Notes: generated by a model from the sequence alone, not told the origin. 64,000 bases of DNA from Verrucomicrobiota bacterium (GCA_963205275.1 CAUJIH010000097.1:1-64000), one strand, 5' to 3'; counted from the stretch's first letter, positions 52,322 to 63,254 are shown. Program-made: numbers and translations.

Positions 52322-52520
52322 CTGCCTGAATAGTAAGAGTACGCCAATTTTTGGAAGCCGGTAAAGTGGTTCATCGTGCTGCAATGGCAACCGGGAATTG
52401 ATATTTTACCAGAGTTTGTTGTCGCTGGTTGGCTTCGTAGTACGACACAGATACGCTAATTAAGCGAATTTTCACGAATTTACTCGTCCCGTCGGGGAAA
52501 TTCCGAGGGAAGGAAAAGGC

Positions 52521-54215
52521 TCATTGTGGGAGTGAGAAGTGGGAGTTAAGTTCGACGACGCGGCTGTGAATGTCGTCGAGGCGAGCCGGATCGTTCCGGT
52601 GGGTGATCGCCTCATGAATGAGGTCGCCGATCTGGTCCATCTCCGCTTCTTTCATTCCGCGCGTGGTGACAGCGGGTGTTCCAATGCGAATTCCCCCACC
52701 TTTGAAGGGGCTTTCGGTATCGAAGGGGATCGTGTTTTTATTCACTGTGATTCCCGCCTTATCGAGGGCTTCTTGAACGATCTTCCCATTCAGCCCGTTC
52801 GGGCGCAGGTCGATCAGGAAAAGGTGATTATCGGTGCCGCCAGAGATAATGCGGTAGCCATGCCCGGCCATGCGTGCAGCGAGGCGAGCAGCGTTTTTCA
52901 CAATCTGTTGCTGATAGGCTTGGAAGCTAGGCTGGAGAGCCTCGTGAAAGCAAACCGCTTTCGCTGCGATCACGTGCATCAGCGGGCCCCCCTGGATTCC
53001 AGGAAAGGTGAGTGAGTCGATCTTCTTCGCGAGTTCTTCGTCATTGGTCAGGATGAGTCCACCACGCGGGCCTCTCAGGCTCTTGTGTGTAGTCGTGGTT
53101 ACGAAGTGTGCGTGCTCCATGGGGGAAGGATGAACCCCGGCCGCGACCAATCCGGCGATGTGGGCCATATCGACGAAGAGCCAAGCTCCGACTGAGTCAG
53201 CGATCTCGCGCATGCGCTTGAAGTCAATGATGCGCGAGTAGGCCGAAGCTCCTGCTGTGATCATCTTGGGGCGGAACTCTAGAGCGACTTCAGCGAGGGC
53301 GTCGTAATCGATCATTTCGGTCTCGTGGGAGACGCCGTAGTGTTTCACTTCATAGAGTTTTCCCGAGAAGTTGGCCGGGTGCCCGTGCGTGAGGTGGCCA
53401 CCGTGGGAGAGATCCATCGTGAGAATGCGATCTCCGGGCTGGAGGACGCTAAAATAAACCGCACAGTTGGCCTGAGAGCCGGAGTGAGGTTGTACATTGG
53501 CGTAATTCGCGTTGAAAATTCGTTTTGCTCGTTCAATTGCAAGAGATTCGGCCGTATCGACGTTCTCACATCCGCCATACCAGCGGCGTCCGGGATAGCC
53601 TTCCGCGTATTTATTGGTGAGACAGCTTCCCTGTGCCTCCTGAATCGCACGAGATGCGAAATTCTCTGAGGCGATCAGCTCGATATTGCCGCTCTGTCGC
53701 TTTTCTTCTTCCTCGATCACTTCGTAGATCTCCGGATCGGTGATGGCGAGATGAGGCGCTCTTGTGGCGTAGCCGCAGGCATTCATTTTCCCGACGCGTC
53801 GTCCGTGGCGACCGTCGTCTTCGAAGGCTGCTCCGAGCCAAGCCTCGAGAATAGGACCCACTTCTTCGTTCGGCGTGAACTCACCGGCGAGGCAGAGCAC
53901 GTTTGTATTATTGTGGATACGTGTTTTGGCCGCCACATGAGGATCTGTGACGACAGCCGCTTGGATGTCCGAAAAGCGATTCGCAGCGATCGCCATGCCG
54001 ATTCCCGTCGTGCAGCAGAGGATCCCCAGATCGTGCTTTCCAGTGAGGACGGCCTCGGCGACGGTTCGAGCATAGTCGGGGTAATCGACCGGATCTTTCG
54101 AGTAGCAGCCGATGTCTTCGACCTCGTAGCCCTGTTCTTTGAGCCAGGCGAGGGCTGCTTCTTTGATGTCATATCCACCGTGATCGGTGCCGATGATGAG
54201 AGTGGGCTTATCCAT
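52521..54215 (-). CDS. Fusion of ribose-5-phosphate isomerase B and serine hydroxymethyltransferase
   Basis: N-term [19 protein letters not shown]...[15 protein letters not shown]...[12 protein letters not shown] (RpiB); C-term [40 protein letters not shown]...[15 protein letters not shown] (GlyA). Confidence 0.9.
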   Translation of the reverse strand: MDKPTLIIGTDHGGYDIKEAALAWLKEQGYEVEDIGCYSKDPVDYPDYARTVAEAVLTGKHDLGILCCTTGIGMAIAANRFSDIQAAVVTDPHVAAKTRIHNNTNVLCLAGEFTPNEEVGPILEAWLGAAFEDDGRHGRRVGKMNACGYATRAPHLAITDPEIYEVIEEEEKRQSGNIELIASENFASRAIQEAQGSCLTNKYAEGYPGRRWYGGCENVDTAESLAIERAKRIFNANYANVQPHSGSQANCAVYFSVLQPGDRILTMDLSHGGHLTHGHPANFSGKLYEVKHYGVSHETEMIDYDALAEVALEFRPKMITAGASAYSRIIDFKRMREIADSVGAWLFVDMAHIAGLVAAGVHPSPMEHAHFVTTTTHKSLRGPRGGLILTNDEELAKKIDSLTFPGIQGGPLMHVIAAKAVCFHEALQPSFQAYQQQIVKNAARLAARMAGHGYRIISGGTDNHLFLIDLRPNGLNGKIVQEALDKAGITVNKNTIPFDTESPFKGGGIRIGTPAVTTRGMKEAEMDQIGDLIHEAITHRNDPARLDDIHSRVVELNSHFSLPQ

Positions 54216-54367
54216 GTTTAAGAAGGAAGTGATGCGCTTGAAACTGTAAATTCAGCTGGATCGCTGAGATTGCTCCCTAGCGCCGCTCTGGGGAAATGTC
54301 AAAAAATGATCGCAGCCAGCAGGCAGTTCGCTCTTGTCGTAAGTTACGGAGAATCGTCAATCGTATT

Positions 54368-54838
54368 CTACTTCAGACCATTGGAGCCATGATTGAGGAT
54401 GAATTGGAGCACGGAAGGTATGGCTTCTTTGATGAGATTGCGAGCGAAGCGATATTCATCCTGACTCCCGCCAATGGGATCGGGAACATCGACGTCCAAT
54501 CCCGCAGAGACCCATTCACGTAGAGTGAAGGTTTTTTTCTTGGCCTCCGGGAAATAATCTCGGATCGTCGTGACATGATGAGAGGACATGCCGAAGATAT
54601 GGGTGGCTTCCGAAGCCATCTCAGCGGTAAAATATCGACTGCGGATCGATGAGATGTCGATACCCTCTTCCCTCATCACGAGAACGGAATTCCGACTGGG
54701 AGGTAGCCCATCTCCGGCACCTAGGCCGGCTGATCCGACTTCGACCTTTCCCTGTTCGACCATGGCTCGCAGATACCCTTCTGCCATCGGGCTTCGACAG
54801 ATATTCCCGGTGCAGATGAAGAGGACGCGAGGGGTCAT
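54368..54838 (-). CDS. Low-molecular-weight protein tyrosine phosphatase family
   Basis: VLFICTGNICRSPMAEGYL (CX5R loop) and VPDPIGG. Confidence 0.9.
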   Translation of the reverse strand: MTPRVLFICTGNICRSPMAEGYLRAMVEQGKVEVGSAGLGAGDGLPPSRNSVLVMREEGIDISSIRSRYFTAEMASEATHIFGMSSHHVTTIRDYFPEAKKKTFTLREWVSAGLDVDVPDPIGGSQDEYRFARNLIKEAIPSVLQFILNHGSNGLK

Positions 54839-55111
54839 AAAGAAAAGATAAAAGAGGGAAGAATGAGAGGAAAGATTCTGAAAGAGAACTCGGAACGACG
54901 CATTGTAAAGCGTTTCTCCTGAAAATCTGCCTTGAATACTGACTGATCCATGTTACCCTAAAAGCTTAATTTCAAAACGATTGAAAAATTTTGATACGCG
55001 CAATCGATTCCAGAAGTCCCCGACAGACTTGAAAAAGAGTGTAAAAATGGGTGTTTTCTACCCTGTTCTGAGCTGCGATTCGACCCTATTTCGATACGGT
55101 GGCTTCCTCGA

Positions 55112-55594
55112 ATGAATTTGGACGAATTTATTACACCAAATCGTGTGATTGCCGAGATGCACTCTCACGACCGAGATACCGCGATTCGTGAGTTGCTGAA
55201 TCGGCTTGTTGAGGATCGTGCTATTCCTCTTGCGATCCGTGAGGATGCGTTTGAACTCTTTTTGATCAGAGAGGATGAGCGCAGTACGGGCATTGGACGA
55301 GGTATCGCGATTCCGCACTGTTTTCTTTCTGGCATCGATCAGGTGGTGGGAGTCTTTGGGCGTTCCTCGGAGGGAATTGACTTTGATTCCATCGATCTCG
55401 GACTGGTGCATTACATCGTGTTATTTATTGTTCCGGAGGTTGAGCATTCGCTCCATCTTCAGGTACTTTCTGAGATTGCGCGTTGCCTCAGTCAGCCTGA
55501 GATTCCCCAGCGACTTTCTTCGGCTGTCGATGACGGAGACCTGTTCCAGGTGCTTACAGAAGCCTCTCGACTCGTCGAGGCGGCGGTGGAGTGA
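55112..55594 (+). CDS. PTS EIIA (fructose/nitrogen type) domain protein
   Basis: STGIGRGIAIPHC active-site His motif; overall PtsN/FruA-IIA-like pattern. Confidence 0.85.
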   Translation: MNLDEFITPNRVIAEMHSHDRDTAIRELLNRLVEDRAIPLAIREDAFELFLIREDERSTGIGRGIAIPHCFLSGIDQVVGVFGRSSEGIDFDSIDLGLVHYIVLFIVPEVEHSLHLQVLSEIARCLSQPEIPQRLSSAVDDGDLFQVLTEASRLVEAAVE

Positions 55595-55638
55595 GTTTGC
55601 GCGGGGATTTCCCCTGTTCTGTCTGCCCTATTTTTTCT

Positions 55639-57372
55639 ATGCCTGAGCCATTTCCTGATTTGATCATCCTGCATCTTCGCGACGCTCTATCCCGCCTGCC
55701 ATTTGCCGTCGATTTGCCTGCTAATTTTGTTCCCAAGGTCGACCCCACCCAGAACCGAGCCTTCGGGGACTATCAGACCAATACGGCGATGGTGTTGGCC
55801 AAGGTGCTGAAAAGGAATCCACGCGAGGTGGCTGCGGCGATCTGTGAAGCCTTCGACGGTGGCGAGATATTCGAGACTCCTGAGATCGCAGGCCCGGGAT
55901 TCGTCAATTTTCGTCTTGCGACGGGAGTTCTGGAGAAGCGTGTGAGCGATCTGCTTGACGACACGGAACGTTTGGGAGTTCCCCGGACGAATGCGCCGAA
56001 AACCATCGTTCTGGATTTTTCTGCCCCCAACGTCGCCAAGCCCATGCACGTCGGGCATATCAGGAGTACGATTATCGGTGACGGATTGGGGCGCATCGCG
56101 AAGTTTCTCGGCCATCGTGTGATCTCGGACAATCATATCGGCGACTGGGGCACTCAGTTCGGCATGATTCTCTGGGGGTGGAAGCATCATCTCGACGAAG
56201 CGGCGCTGGCGAGAGACCCAGTAGAGGAGCTGCTGCGCATCTATCGTAAGGTCAATGCTCTGGCGAAGGAGGACGAAAACGTGCTGAACACCTGTCGTGA
56301 AGAGTTGGTGAAACTCCAGAGCGGTGATGCAGAAAACCTCGCAATCTGGGAGCATTGCGTCGAGGTGTCGAAGGAGGGCCTTCAGAAAGTTTACGATCTT
56401 CTGGATGTGCGCTTCGATCACTGGTACGGTGAGAGTTTCTACAATGACCGACTGCTACCTCTGGTCGAGGATTTGCTCGGGTCAGGTATTGCTGAAGTGA
56501 GTGAGGGAGCGGTCTGCGTTTTTTTCCGCGACAACGAGCATCTCGCCGACAAGCCTGCCATCATCCGAAAGCAGGATGGGGGATTTTTATATGCGACGAC
56601 AGATCTGGCGACCATCGACTTTCGTGTCTCTGAGCTGGGAGCTGATGCGATCTGGTATGTCGTCGGGGCACCACAGCAACTTCACTTTGAACAGATTTTC
56701 TCCATTGCCCACCGACGCGGATGTCGCGCTGACCTTCGGCATGTTGCCTTCGGTAGCATTCTGGGCAAGGATCGCAAGATGCTAAAAACTCGCTCGGGAG
56801 AGACCGTTCAGTTGGCTGACGTGTTGAAAGAGGCGGTGGATCGTGCTCGGGCGATCATCGAGGAAAAGAATCCCAGTCTGCCCGAAGAAGAAAAGGCGGA
56901 CATCGCTCATGCGGTCGGAATCGGCTCGGTCAAATATGCCGAACTCAGCCAGTTTCGCATGACGGATTACATCTTCGACTGGGACACCATGCTCAGTCTC
57001 AAAGGGAACACGGCACCCTATCTGATCAACGCCTATGTTCGGACTCGTGCCATTTTCCGCAAGCTCGGTGCGGAGTTTGATCAAGGTGGGGGAAATCTGA
57101 CGCTCGGGGAAGAGGCGGAGAAGACGCTCGCGCTGAAGCTCGCGCAATATGCCGAAGTGGTTCCAGTGATTTTAGAGGATTTTCGTCCGAACACTCTTTC
57201 TGCATACCTGTACGAAGTGGCCACTGCCTATCACCAGTTTTGGGAGGCCTGTCCCGTGCTAAAAACAGAGGGTGACACTCGGCACTCGCGACTCGCGCTA
57301 TGCGAGCTGACGGGGCGCGTGCTGCGTCATGGTCTGGGGCTGCTAGGAATCCGTGTGCCCGAGAGGATGTGA
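55639..57372 (+). CDS. argS: Arginyl-tRNA synthetase
   Basis: FSAPNVAKPMHVGHIRSTIIGD (HIGH-like), FGSILGKDRKMLKTRSGETVQLADVL, DALR-type C-terminus. Confidence 0.95.
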   Translation: MPEPFPDLIILHLRDALSRLPFAVDLPANFVPKVDPTQNRAFGDYQTNTAMVLAKVLKRNPREVAAAICEAFDGGEIFETPEIAGPGFVNFRLATGVLEKRVSDLLDDTERLGVPRTNAPKTIVLDFSAPNVAKPMHVGHIRSTIIGDGLGRIAKFLGHRVISDNHIGDWGTQFGMILWGWKHHLDEAALARDPVEELLRIYRKVNALAKEDENVLNTCREELVKLQSGDAENLAIWEHCVEVSKEGLQKVYDLLDVRFDHWYGESFYNDRLLPLVEDLLGSGIAEVSEGAVCVFFRDNEHLADKPAIIRKQDGGFLYATTDLATIDFRVSELGADAIWYVVGAPQQLHFEQIFSIAHRRGCRADLRHVAFGSILGKDRKMLKTRSGETVQLADVLKEAVDRARAIIEEKNPSLPEEEKADIAHAVGIGSVKYAELSQFRMTDYIFDWDTMLSLKGNTAPYLINAYVRTRAIFRKLGAEFDQGGGNLTLGEEAEKTLALKLAQYAEVVPVILEDFRPNTLSAYLYEVATAYHQFWEACPVLKTEGDTRHSRLALCELTGRVLRHGLGLLGIRVPERM

Positions 57373-57395
57373 TCGGATCATACTCGGCTGAATTG

Positions 57396-58343
57396 ATGAA
57401 TGTGCACGCTGCTCCTGAATCCGTGAACGCCGATCAACTCTTGGGTGGAATCGAGGCGGGTGGAACGAAATATGTGTGTGCGGTCGCCTTCGAGCCGGAG
57501 CATCCGATTCTGGAAGCTCGCTTTCCTACCGCGACTCCAGAGGAAACTGTGGCTCGAGCTGTCGCATTCTTTAGAGAGGCCGAGAAGATCCACAGTCCGC
57601 TGAGTAGTCTCGGGATCGGCACTTTCGGGCCGGCACGGATCGATCCAGAGGCAGGGGATTACGGGACGATCCTCTCGACTCCGAAGGAGGGCTGGGCTGG
57701 GTTTCCTCTCGTTGAATCCCTGCGTCAAACTCTGGGGATGGCTCTGCCGATTGCCTTCGATACAGATGTGAACGCTGCTGCATTGGGCGAGGCGATGTAT
57801 GGAGCGGCCCGAGGAGTCGGAAACATCGCTTACGTTACCGTCGGCACGGGAATCGGAGGTGGACTCATTCAGCGAGGGCGCTTGCTCCACGGTCGGCTGC
57901 ATCCCGAGATCGGACATTTTCTTGTTCCGGATCTCGACGCTGAATACGGAAAATCCACTCAGGTGTGCCCTTTTCACACGAGTTGCCTAGAGGGGCGAGC
58001 GAGCGGTCCAGCCATCGCAGCCCGTTGGGGCTGTCCTGCCGAGCTGCTTCCGCCGGATCATCCTGCTTGGGAGCTGGAAGCACGATATCTCGCACTCGGT
58101 TGTTTACAGATCACGGCTGCTTGGTCGCCGGATGTCATTCTGCTCGGCGGCGGAGTATCTCAGGGCAAAGGTCTGATCGAACGTGTACGCGACGAATTGC
58201 TGCTCTTGACCGGTGGCTATTGGGATCTACCTCGGATGGACGAATACCTGCGCTATCCCGCTCTCAATCAGCAGGCGGGAATCATCGGAGCGCTTGAACT
58301 GGCGCGAAAAATCGGAAACGCGAAAGTGAGCGGCTCCCAATAA
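57396..58343 (+). CDS. ROK family fructokinase-like protein
   Basis: LLGGIEAGGTKYVCAV, DTDVNAAALGEAMYGA, VGTGIGGGLIQRG, zinc motif CPFHTSCLEG. Confidence 0.85.
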   Translation: MNVHAAPESVNADQLLGGIEAGGTKYVCAVAFEPEHPILEARFPTATPEETVARAVAFFREAEKIHSPLSSLGIGTFGPARIDPEAGDYGTILSTPKEGWAGFPLVESLRQTLGMALPIAFDTDVNAAALGEAMYGAARGVGNIAYVTVGTGIGGGLIQRGRLLHGRLHPEIGHFLVPDLDAEYGKSTQVCPFHTSCLEGRASGPAIAARWGCPAELLPPDHPAWELEARYLALGCLQITAAWSPDVILLGGGVSQGKGLIERVRDELLLLTGGYWDLPRMDEYLRYPALNQQAGIIGALELARKIGNAKVSGSQ

Positions 58344-58417
58344 ATCAGGCCAGTGGCTAAACTACGATGGTCGGATATTTGAGAAGAGTGTAACCTAAAA
58401 CCCTAATACACACATCA

Positions 58418-58615
58418 ATGAAGACAAGACGCAGCAGCCATGATCCCGAATTCAAGGCTCGCGTGGCCTTGGAAGCACTTAAAGGCGCGCGTACTATCTA
58501 GGAAATCGCCGAGCTGGTGGAAAAAAACCATCCCAAAATCAGTATGAGAAGACAGTGCAAACTGTTAGGCGTAGCACGCTCCACTGTCAGTTACGTGCCA
58601 TTACCTGAGTCGTGA
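58418..58615 (+). pseudogene. IS3-family transposase remnant (orfA N-terminus joined to orfB N-terminus, internal TAG)
   Basis: MKTRRSSHDPEFKARVALEALKGARTI*EIAELVEKNHPKISMRRQCKLLGVARSTVSYVPLPES*, read in one frame. Confidence 0.75.
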
Positions 58616-58629
58616 CATTGCAGCAGCCA

Positions 58630-59814
58630 TTACGGCATGGGTGGGATGGGTGGCGGAGCTTGTTCTACGACGACGGGGCGGGTGCGGCGTATCGTCTTCA
58701 CCAGCAGAGTGAGCAGAATGATCGCTGCAATCAAGATTAGGATTCCCAGAAGAGGTCGGTAAAAGATCCAAGCGACACTGATGATGAGAAGAGAACTGAT
58801 ACCACCCAGAAGAAATCCGATGATGACGATTCCACTCTGAGCGAGACGGCCGATGAATGGCACGATACTGGAAAATGCGGCGATGGGACCGAGGATCATG
58901 GAAAAAGCGATGCACATACCGAAAAATCCTCCGATCCGGAGAATCCAAGTGAGAAATGTATTCGACTGATGTGCATGTTGGAACATCTCGGAAGGTGGCA
59001 CTTCCCCTGTTTCCACTAAGACGAGCGTGCCCTTCGTGCGAGTGGGGTAGCGGACGAGAGATGTCTGGTTCTGCATCGCTACGATGCTCACCGGACCCGT
59101 GGAAATCGTTGAGAACGTAATACGCAGATCGCCAACCTGCGGATGGGCAGGATCGGTGCCGATGTAGATCTCGTCCGGTGACAGTTTCGCTTTCGCTTTC
59201 ACCGATTCACTAGCACCGTCGAGCGAGGTAACTGGCAGTGGCTTTTCACCGCCAATACTCGTTACCAGATCGCGAGGAAGTGAGAAGGCCCCAACGGTTA
59301 CCTTTTCTGCATAAGTGGAGGTGTTGGCAAAGGAAGGAGTGGGGTTTTCGTGTCCGGCAGGAACATGAAACGAACTCGACCTAACTTGATTAGAGGACCA
59401 CCCTTTATCGTAGGTGTAAGTCGTGGTGGTTTCGGTGCCACCACCGATTTTATCCTTCTTCTTCGTGTGCTTAGACTCGATCCACTGATACATCTTGACC
59501 TCTCGGGAGAGCTTGATCGCCTCGATTGAAACTCCAAAGTCAGCATCTTGAATAGGGGCGTTAACGACCGTGGAACCGGTTAGATAAACTAGCTTTTTCT
59601 CGTTCTGTTGATCGACTTGATCAGACTTGATCACGACGACCGATTTTTCCCCTTCGTCTAGATCTTTTTCACGATGGACTGCTCGTCCTTCATTCCAAAA
59701 CAAAACTCCAGCACCGACGAGAAGCACTACGAAACCAACGAGGGCGAAAAAGATCGTACTGCCGATTTTACTTCCGTATCCTTGTTGGGTGACTGTCGTG
59801 TATTGCTCTGCCAT
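58630..59814 (-). CDS. TMEM43 family membrane protein
   Basis: FWNEGRAVHREKDLDEGEKSVV and four-TM C-terminal region match TMEM43/LUMA family pattern. Confidence 0.75.
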   Translation of the reverse strand: MAEQYTTVTQQGYGSKIGSTIFFALVGFVVLLVGAGVLFWNEGRAVHREKDLDEGEKSVVVIKSDQVDQQNEKKLVYLTGSTVVNAPIQDADFGVSIEAIKLSREVKMYQWIESKHTKKKDKIGGGTETTTTYTYDKGWSSNQVRSSSFHVPAGHENPTPSFANTSTYAEKVTVGAFSLPRDLVTSIGGEKPLPVTSLDGASESVKAKAKLSPDEIYIGTDPAHPQVGDLRITFSTISTGPVSIVAMQNQTSLVRYPTRTKGTLVLVETGEVPPSEMFQHAHQSNTFLTWILRIGGFFGMCIAFSMILGPIAAFSSIVPFIGRLAQSGIVIIGFLLGGISSLLIISVAWIFYRPLLGILILIAAIILLTLLVKTIRRTRPVVVEQAPPPIPPMP

Positions 59815-59903
59815 AAGCGGACTTATAGCAAATCCTCAGAAGAAAACGATCTTTTTTTGTGCATAATCTCAGTTCATCGTAACGAATAGAGATCGAGGGT
59901 GGG

Positions 59904-61625
59904 TCAGGAGAGTGCTGTCACCTTGATGTCCATCAGCATCTGAGCATTGGTAGGATAGCGCTGCATCACTCCCAGCAGCCATTCCATCGCGTCAGTCGGA
60001 CGGCGACCGCTGAGACCACGACGGATCACATAAATTTTCTCTAATGAATGCTGGGGGAGTAGAAGCTCTTCGCGTCGGGTTCCCGAGCGATTGATGTCTA
60101 CCGCTGGATAGATATAATTCTGAGCGAGTTGCCGATCTAGGACCAGTTCCATATTTCCGGTGCCTTTGAATTCTTGGAAGATCGCCTCATCTGCCTTGCT
60201 GTTCGTCTGCACCAGAGCCGTAGCAATGATGGTGAGCGAGCCAGCTTCGCGGGTATTGCGGGCGGCGGCGAAGATGCGTCTGGGCATCTCCAGTGCACCG
60301 ACGATCAAGCCACCACTGGCCGTTCCGCGACCTCCGCCCCCACGCATCAAGTTATTAAAGGCGCGAGCCAAGCGGGTAATGGAATCAACTAGGAGGACGA
60401 CATGCTGTCCAGACTCAACTAGTCGCTTGGCACGCTCGATCGCCAAGAGGGCGATTCGCGTGTGTTCCTTTGCTTCGCTATCATTCGAACTGGCGAAGAT
60501 TTCGATATCGGGGAAGGAACGTTCGAATTCAGTGACTTCTTCAGGGCGCTCGTCGACGAGCATCACCATGAGGTGAACTTCGTCTTCGTAGTTTTTTTGC
60601 AAGCCTTCCGCGATATGATGTAACAGGGTCGTCTTTCCCGTTCTAGGGGGTGCGACGATCAAGGCTCGCTGCCCTCGCCCGATGGGTGCAACCAGATCGA
60701 TGATACGAGTGGTCAGTCGTGAAGCTTCGGTCTCCAGCGTGTATTTCTTATTAGGATTGATCGCCGTGAGTTCTTCAAAATACGGCAACATCACATCCTT
60801 GACGGGAGCTTGTCCGTTGATGGAAGTGATTTCCATGAGCTGCGGACCACGGACGCCCTGTTTAGAGATTCCTCGGACCATCATGCCATCCCGCAAATCA
60901 AACGTGCGGAGCATCTCTGGAGTGACGAAAACATCGTTCGGTGATTGCTGGAAACTGCGAGCACGCTCACGCAGAAAGCCGAATCCCTTCGGAGAGATTT
61001 CTACGATTCCCTCGGCCTTCATCTCTGGAGAAGCCTCCAGAGCAGCCATTTCGCGAGCACGCTCTTTCTCCTTTCGTTCGAGGAATCGCTGCTTCCGTGA
61101 TTTGAAGGGACGCCGCTCTTCTCTGCCCGCATGACGAGATTCTTCGCCTTCAGTATTCGGCTGATCCGAATTTGTAGTATCCGGCTCAGAGTCGAGAGAT
61201 TCGCTCGCGGCGGCCTCAGCGATTCTTTCAGACTTCGGTTCTCTGTGAGCGGATCGCTGCCGTCCTGAAGCATTTCTAGAAGAGTGACGATTCCCTCTGG
61301 GGCGACGTCTCTCCGAACGATCTTCTGACTCAGAAGAATCGTGCGCTGAGGCATTCTCTTCAATCGTAGGAGGGGTGGGTTTCTCGGCGATAAGGTCAGT
61401 TTGCTCAAAGGGTTCTCCTTGAATCGATGCCGAATCGATAGCAGAGGCCGCCGGAACACCTTCAGCAGACGAAGTGGATTCTGGCTTACTTTTAGTCCGC
61501 TTAGCAGAAGCCGCCTTGCGACTTGTGGAGGTTCGTCGTCGAGGAGGGGAAGGAGCGCTGGCGGTGGCTTCTCCGATGAGAGGCTCAGGGGCCGGAAGAT
61601 CCGCTGCAATTTCTGGATCGCTCAT
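59904..61625 (-). CDS. rho: Transcription termination factor Rho with long disordered N-terminal extension
   Basis: PIGRGQRALIVAPPRTGKTTLLHHIA, LMVMLVDERPEEVTEF, VVLLVDSITRLARAFN; Ser/Glu/Arg-rich N-terminus. Confidence 0.95.
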   Translation of the reverse strand: MSDPEIAADLPAPEPLIGEATASAPSPPRRRTSTSRKAASAKRTKSKPESTSSAEGVPAASAIDSASIQGEPFEQTDLIAEKPTPPTIEENASAHDSSESEDRSERRRPRGNRHSSRNASGRQRSAHREPKSERIAEAAASESLDSEPDTTNSDQPNTEGEESRHAGREERRPFKSRKQRFLERKEKERAREMAALEASPEMKAEGIVEISPKGFGFLRERARSFQQSPNDVFVTPEMLRTFDLRDGMMVRGISKQGVRGPQLMEITSINGQAPVKDVMLPYFEELTAINPNKKYTLETEASRLTTRIIDLVAPIGRGQRALIVAPPRTGKTTLLHHIAEGLQKNYEDEVHLMVMLVDERPEEVTEFERSFPDIEIFASSNDSEAKEHTRIALLAIERAKRLVESGQHVVLLVDSITRLARAFNNLMRGGGGRGTASGGLIVGALEMPRRIFAAARNTREAGSLTIIATALVQTNSKADEAIFQEFKGTGNMELVLDRQLAQNYIYPAVDINRSGTRREELLLPQHSLEKIYVIRRGLSGRRPTDAMEWLLGVMQRYPTNAQMLMDIKVTALS

Positions 61626-61941
61626 AAAAATAAGCAAATATTAAAAAGAACACGCAGTTAAGGTCGTGATGAAAAGTAAGGGGGTAATTTCCGAACTTCT
61701 GGAGAATCCGGAAATTCGGTTCGATTGGCAGCAAGAGTTGAAATTGCTGAATGGAAGAAGTCCCTGCTGTTTCAAGGAGAGTGCCTTGATACCCGGACTA
61801 TTGCGGGGAGCACTGACTCCCGTATGTGAGTCAGTTCAGAGACGTGCGCAGTGTCTCCCTTTCTCATCTTTCACGCAAGCTATTTTTCTTTTTTGCGACT
61901 GTTTCTCCACAAAAATGGGAGTGATTGCCGTAGACGGACAA

Positions 61942-62721
61942 TTAGGAGTTCATCCTTTTCTCCTCCATCGCGGCAATTTCGGAAAGATAGCCATCCAGAG
62001 CGGTCCGAATCGTACCGCTGACATCGCCATGGATTTTTGCAAATGGAGGAACGAACCAGGGAAAGGCTCCGATCACATCGTGCAGAACGCGTACTTGCCC
62101 GTCACAGTGAACCCCTGATCCGATCCCAATCGTCGGATTTCTGACACTCGCCGTGATTATTCTGGCCACATCGGAGACGACGCTTTCTAGAACAATGGCA
62201 AAAGCTCCAGCAGCCTCCAGCGCTTGAGCGGATGCGATCAGACGATCCGCTTCCATCAGGGTCTTGCCCTTTTTGTGATATCCCCCTTCCTCGTGCACAC
62301 TTTGCGGCAGCATTCCTAGATGTCCGCAGAAGGGGATATTTGCCTCTGTCAGAGTACGTATTTTTTCGACTTGTTCGATCCCTCCCTCCAGCTTGACCGC
62401 ATCCGCGCCCGCTTCAATGAGTCGTCGTCCGTTCTCTAGAGCCGCTTCGGGCGTGTCATAGGTGTGAATGGGGAGATCCGATACGAGAACCGCCTGATTG
62501 ATCCCACGTCTCACGATCTGCGTGTGATAGATCATCTGTTCGATGGTGACAGAGGTAGTATCCGGGCAGCCGGCGACGACCATCCCGAGCGAGTCTCCCA
62601 CTAGAATCATCTGAATTCCGGCCTCGTCGCACAAACGGGCCGTTGGATAGTCGTAAGCTGTGATGACGCTAATAGGAGTGTGCAGGCGATCAATCAGAGA
62701 TTGATGGGGATGTGTGCTCAT
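61942..62721 (-). CDS. panB: 3-methyl-2-oxobutanoate hydroxymethyltransferase
   Basis: ITAYDYPTARLCDEAGIQMILVGDSLGMVVAG, HLGMLPQSVHEEGGYHKKGK. Confidence 0.95.
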   Translation of the reverse strand: MSTHPHQSLIDRLHTPISVITAYDYPTARLCDEAGIQMILVGDSLGMVVAGCPDTTSVTIEQMIYHTQIVRRGINQAVLVSDLPIHTYDTPEAALENGRRLIEAGADAVKLEGGIEQVEKIRTLTEANIPFCGHLGMLPQSVHEEGGYHKKGKTLMEADRLIASAQALEAAGAFAIVLESVVSDVARIITASVRNPTIGIGSGVHCDGQVRVLHDVIGAFPWFVPPFAKIHGDVSGTIRTALDGYLSEIAAMEEKRMNS

Positions 62722-63254
62722 GAAATGTGAGTGATCAAATAAAGAGGAAAAAGATTATATGAGAACTTGTGTAATTATGGAAATTATGGTAAATTCAATT
62801 AATTAATTTTTGTGTGGCTTCAATTTTCTGCTCTCGCGATGTGCGTCTCCTCAATAATTAGCTAATTAGCTGAGTGGAGGGCACTTCCCGTGAAGAATCT
62901 GAATTCGCTTCAAGAAAGACTAAGATAGAACATGGCACAATTTTTGTACAGAAAAGATTCCTGCTCCTGGTGGGTAACTACATCGACACGTGAGAATAGT
63001 TTCCAACGGACAGTAGAATTCTCGAGTGTGATCGTCTGTCAGCAACGCTATGATCGTGCTCAGAATTCGAGGAGTAGACGAACTGACGAGGGAGAATCGA
63101 AACGGCGGAATCATCCCAAAAAGTCGAACAATGGCGTCTCGACCCTAATTCGGCAGCGAGAGCTCGGATTCTGTTCTGGCAACGAGTGTTACGCGATCCG
63201 TTTGCCTTAATAAAATTTGTCCCCCAAGGACATTGGTGAAGAGATGAGGTGGCC

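Noticed and set aside
61666-62118. 150-aa plus-strand ORF
   Set aside because: Overlaps panB antisense over much of its length; no recognisable domain
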